Source: an uncultured Candidatus Midichloriaceae bacterium (GTDB lineage Bacteria > Pseudomonadota > Alphaproteobacteria > Rickettsiales > Midichloriaceae). Taken from it: a DNA stretch of 5,856 nucleotides. Each line of letters opens with the position of its first letter. Positions within the stretch are counted from its first letter, which is position 1. A model generated the notes under the pieces. It made no database searches and was not told the DNA's origin. It saw nothing but the letters and a program-made list of their open reading frames with translations. Made by a program: the position numbers and the translations under genes. The stretch covers positions 1-5,856 of the forward strand of contig CAJQNX010000086.1 in the NCBI GenBank assembly GCA_905479795.1. Direction: 5' to 3'. Positions 5,745 through 5,856 of this stretch are shown one piece after another.

Positions 5745-5856
5745 TAAAATATAAATTATTTCCATAATATAAAAAAATATAATAAGGTTAATCAATTAAG
5801 AATAAAATCGTTAACTGGTCAAAGGTGCAAAAAGAAGAGGAGAAGCCGAAAGTAAA
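5745..5856. other. Non-coding tail after metK, no supportable gene
   Basis: No frame on either strand has a convincing start and ribosome binding site. The first half is almost pure A/T with a weak 5-bp hairpin (5755-5768) followed by A residues, which is not a normal terminator. The last 36 bases (5821-5856) are strongly purine-biased and less AT-rich. They could begin an unrecognised gene or RNA extending beyond the edge; a GTG frame at 5826 is open to the edge but is only about ten codons. Confidence 0.5.

Noticed and set aside
5755..5768. A hairpin after metK (ATTAT-TTCC-ATAAT) as a terminator.
   Set aside because: The stem is only five A/T pairs and is followed by A residues rather than T residues on the metK strand.
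5514..5795. A 93-codon minus-strand frame covering the metK 3' end and spacer.
   Set aside because: It is the reverse reading of conserved metK codons, and its similarity to the peptide read across 113-139 follows only from the repeat.
1..5856. The two window ends share an inverted 8-base match (TTTACTTT), and the 27-bp repeat copies are each exactly 112 bases from an edge, hinting at longer terminal inverted repeats.
   Set aside because: Aligning the two 112-base flanks shows no similarity beyond those 8 bases. The equal offsets may simply reflect how the window was cut.

Overview
The window is strongly AT-rich chromosomal DNA from an alphaproteobacterium, most likely a Rickettsiales or similar intracellular lineage. 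Three things suggest this: an RpoH-type heat-shock sigma factor, a terminase large subunit of the kind found in alphaproteobacterial prophages and gene transfer agents (GTAs), and the long (about 590-residue) form of aminopeptidase P. The taxonomic call is an inference from gene content and composition, not from a marker-gene comparison.

Layout, left to right. Positions 1-60 hold the first 20 codons of an unrecognised minus-strand gene that runs off the left edge. Positions 61-459 have no intact gene. They contain one copy of a 27-bp repeat (113-139), several short open frames, and a decayed minus-strand coding remnant (about 263-441) whose sequence resembles the C-terminus of a DUF2460/GTA distal-tail protein. 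Next is an apparently intact minus-strand terminase large subunit gene (460-1866). Divergent from it, on the plus strand, are pepP (1929-3689), rpoH (3749-4558) and metK (4588-5742), closely spaced and possibly cotranscribed. Positions 5743-5856 hold no gene that can be supported.

The most unusual structure is a 27-bp inverted repeat with one mismatch that bounds 113-5744. Its right copy is the last seven codons and stop of metK. Those residues lie beyond where MetK proteins normally end, so the repeat appears to supply the protein's tail. The left copy would encode the same tail with one changed residue, also facing outward. A site-specific inversion between the copies would therefore leave metK open. 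No recombinase gene is visible in the window and no target-site duplication flanks the repeats, so a dispersed short repeat or a past rearrangement is equally possible.

The three plus-strand genes are housekeeping: proline-peptide turnover, heat-shock transcription, and S-adenosylmethionine synthesis. The terminase and the tail-protein remnant next to it look like the residue of a GTA or prophage locus, with packaging ATPase and nuclease motifs preserved while the neighbouring structural gene has decayed.
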